Positions 62,829-64,000 of a stretch of DNA of 64,000 nucleotides are shown here, in pieces. The first letter of the stretch is position 1, and the number at the start of each line of letters is the position of its first letter. Location of the stretch: assembly GCF_006438825.1 (NCBI RefSeq), contig NZ_RCZP01000017.1, forward strand, positions 33,094 to 97,093. Reading direction: 5' to 3'. Below the pieces are notes generated by a model. It was not told the DNA's origin. It ran no database searches and worked only from the letters and a program-made list of their open reading frames with translations. The position numbers and the translations under genes were made by a program. This DNA is from Muricoccus nepalensis (GTDB lineage Bacteria; Pseudomonadota; Alphaproteobacteria; Acetobacterales; Acetobacteraceae).

Positions 62829-64000
<1,172 letters not shown>

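Overview
The window looks like chromosomal DNA of a high-GC alphaproteobacterium, most likely Acetobacteraceae of the Roseomonas kind. The evidence is very GC-rich coding DNA, several orphan Bug/TctC-type periplasmic binding proteins, alphaproteobacterial gene blocks (secA / SurA-like isomerase / argJ, and rne / amiC / PBP1A / prfB), and HWE-family histidine kinases. No tRNA, rRNA, CRISPR array or complete insertion sequence was found.

Region 1 (1-6643): the end of an IclR regulator faces a pim-like operon of acyl-CoA ligase, thiolase, two acyl-CoA dehydrogenases resembling the pimeloyl-CoA dehydrogenase subunits, and a Bug binding protein. Together they suggest uptake and beta-oxidation of a dicarboxylic or related acid. 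A clean palindrome lies between regulator and operon.

Region 2 (6640-13074): an FAD aromatic hydroxylase is divergent from a MarR regulator. Next is an electrophile/quinone detoxification cluster of the Mhq type: LysR, DoxX, ring-cleaving VOC dioxygenase, MhqD-like hydrolase and pirin.

Region 3 (13096-18896): Bug protein, Asp/Glu racemase-type protein, small VOC protein, a three-gene SsuABC/TauABC-type importer, a DJ-1/PfpI protein, and a 42-aa single-pass membrane protein.

Region 4 (19013-42523): secA is divergent from a SurA/PpiC-type isomerase and argJ. About 14 kb of accessory genes follow: Bug proteins, a PEP-CTERM protein, a TylF-type methyltransferase, a gamma-glutamyltransferase-like lipoprotein operon, and a tryptophan/amino-acid catabolic group (kynA, dadA, AapJ-like protein, kynureninase-like enzyme, AstE-like deacylase). 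A CinA-type protein and a one-polypeptide GNAT-Nudix fusion lead into rne. The rne upstream region is long and carries tandem 31-nt hairpin repeats.

Region 5 (43357-48289): the cell-wall and translation block amiC, PBP1A and prfB.

Region 6 (about 48505-62817): base composition drops abruptly inside a truncated DUF1643 gene, marking an acquired and partly decayed segment. It holds a REP-like palindrome, a broken GmtX-like gene, a family 5 (UDGb) uracil-DNA glycosylase, two HWE kinases, a receiver domain killed by one stop codon, an IS3 transposase remnant, a gadB-aspT acid-resistance pair with a DUF2934 gene, an OsmC/LysR pair, and actP-yjcH. The high-GC style returns in acs, which runs off the right edge.

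Operon-style overlaps of 1-8 bases (2056, 12100, 16547, 17335, 28352, 31892, 62482) support the transcription units proposed here. All functional calls rest on reading motifs by eye; no database search was run.
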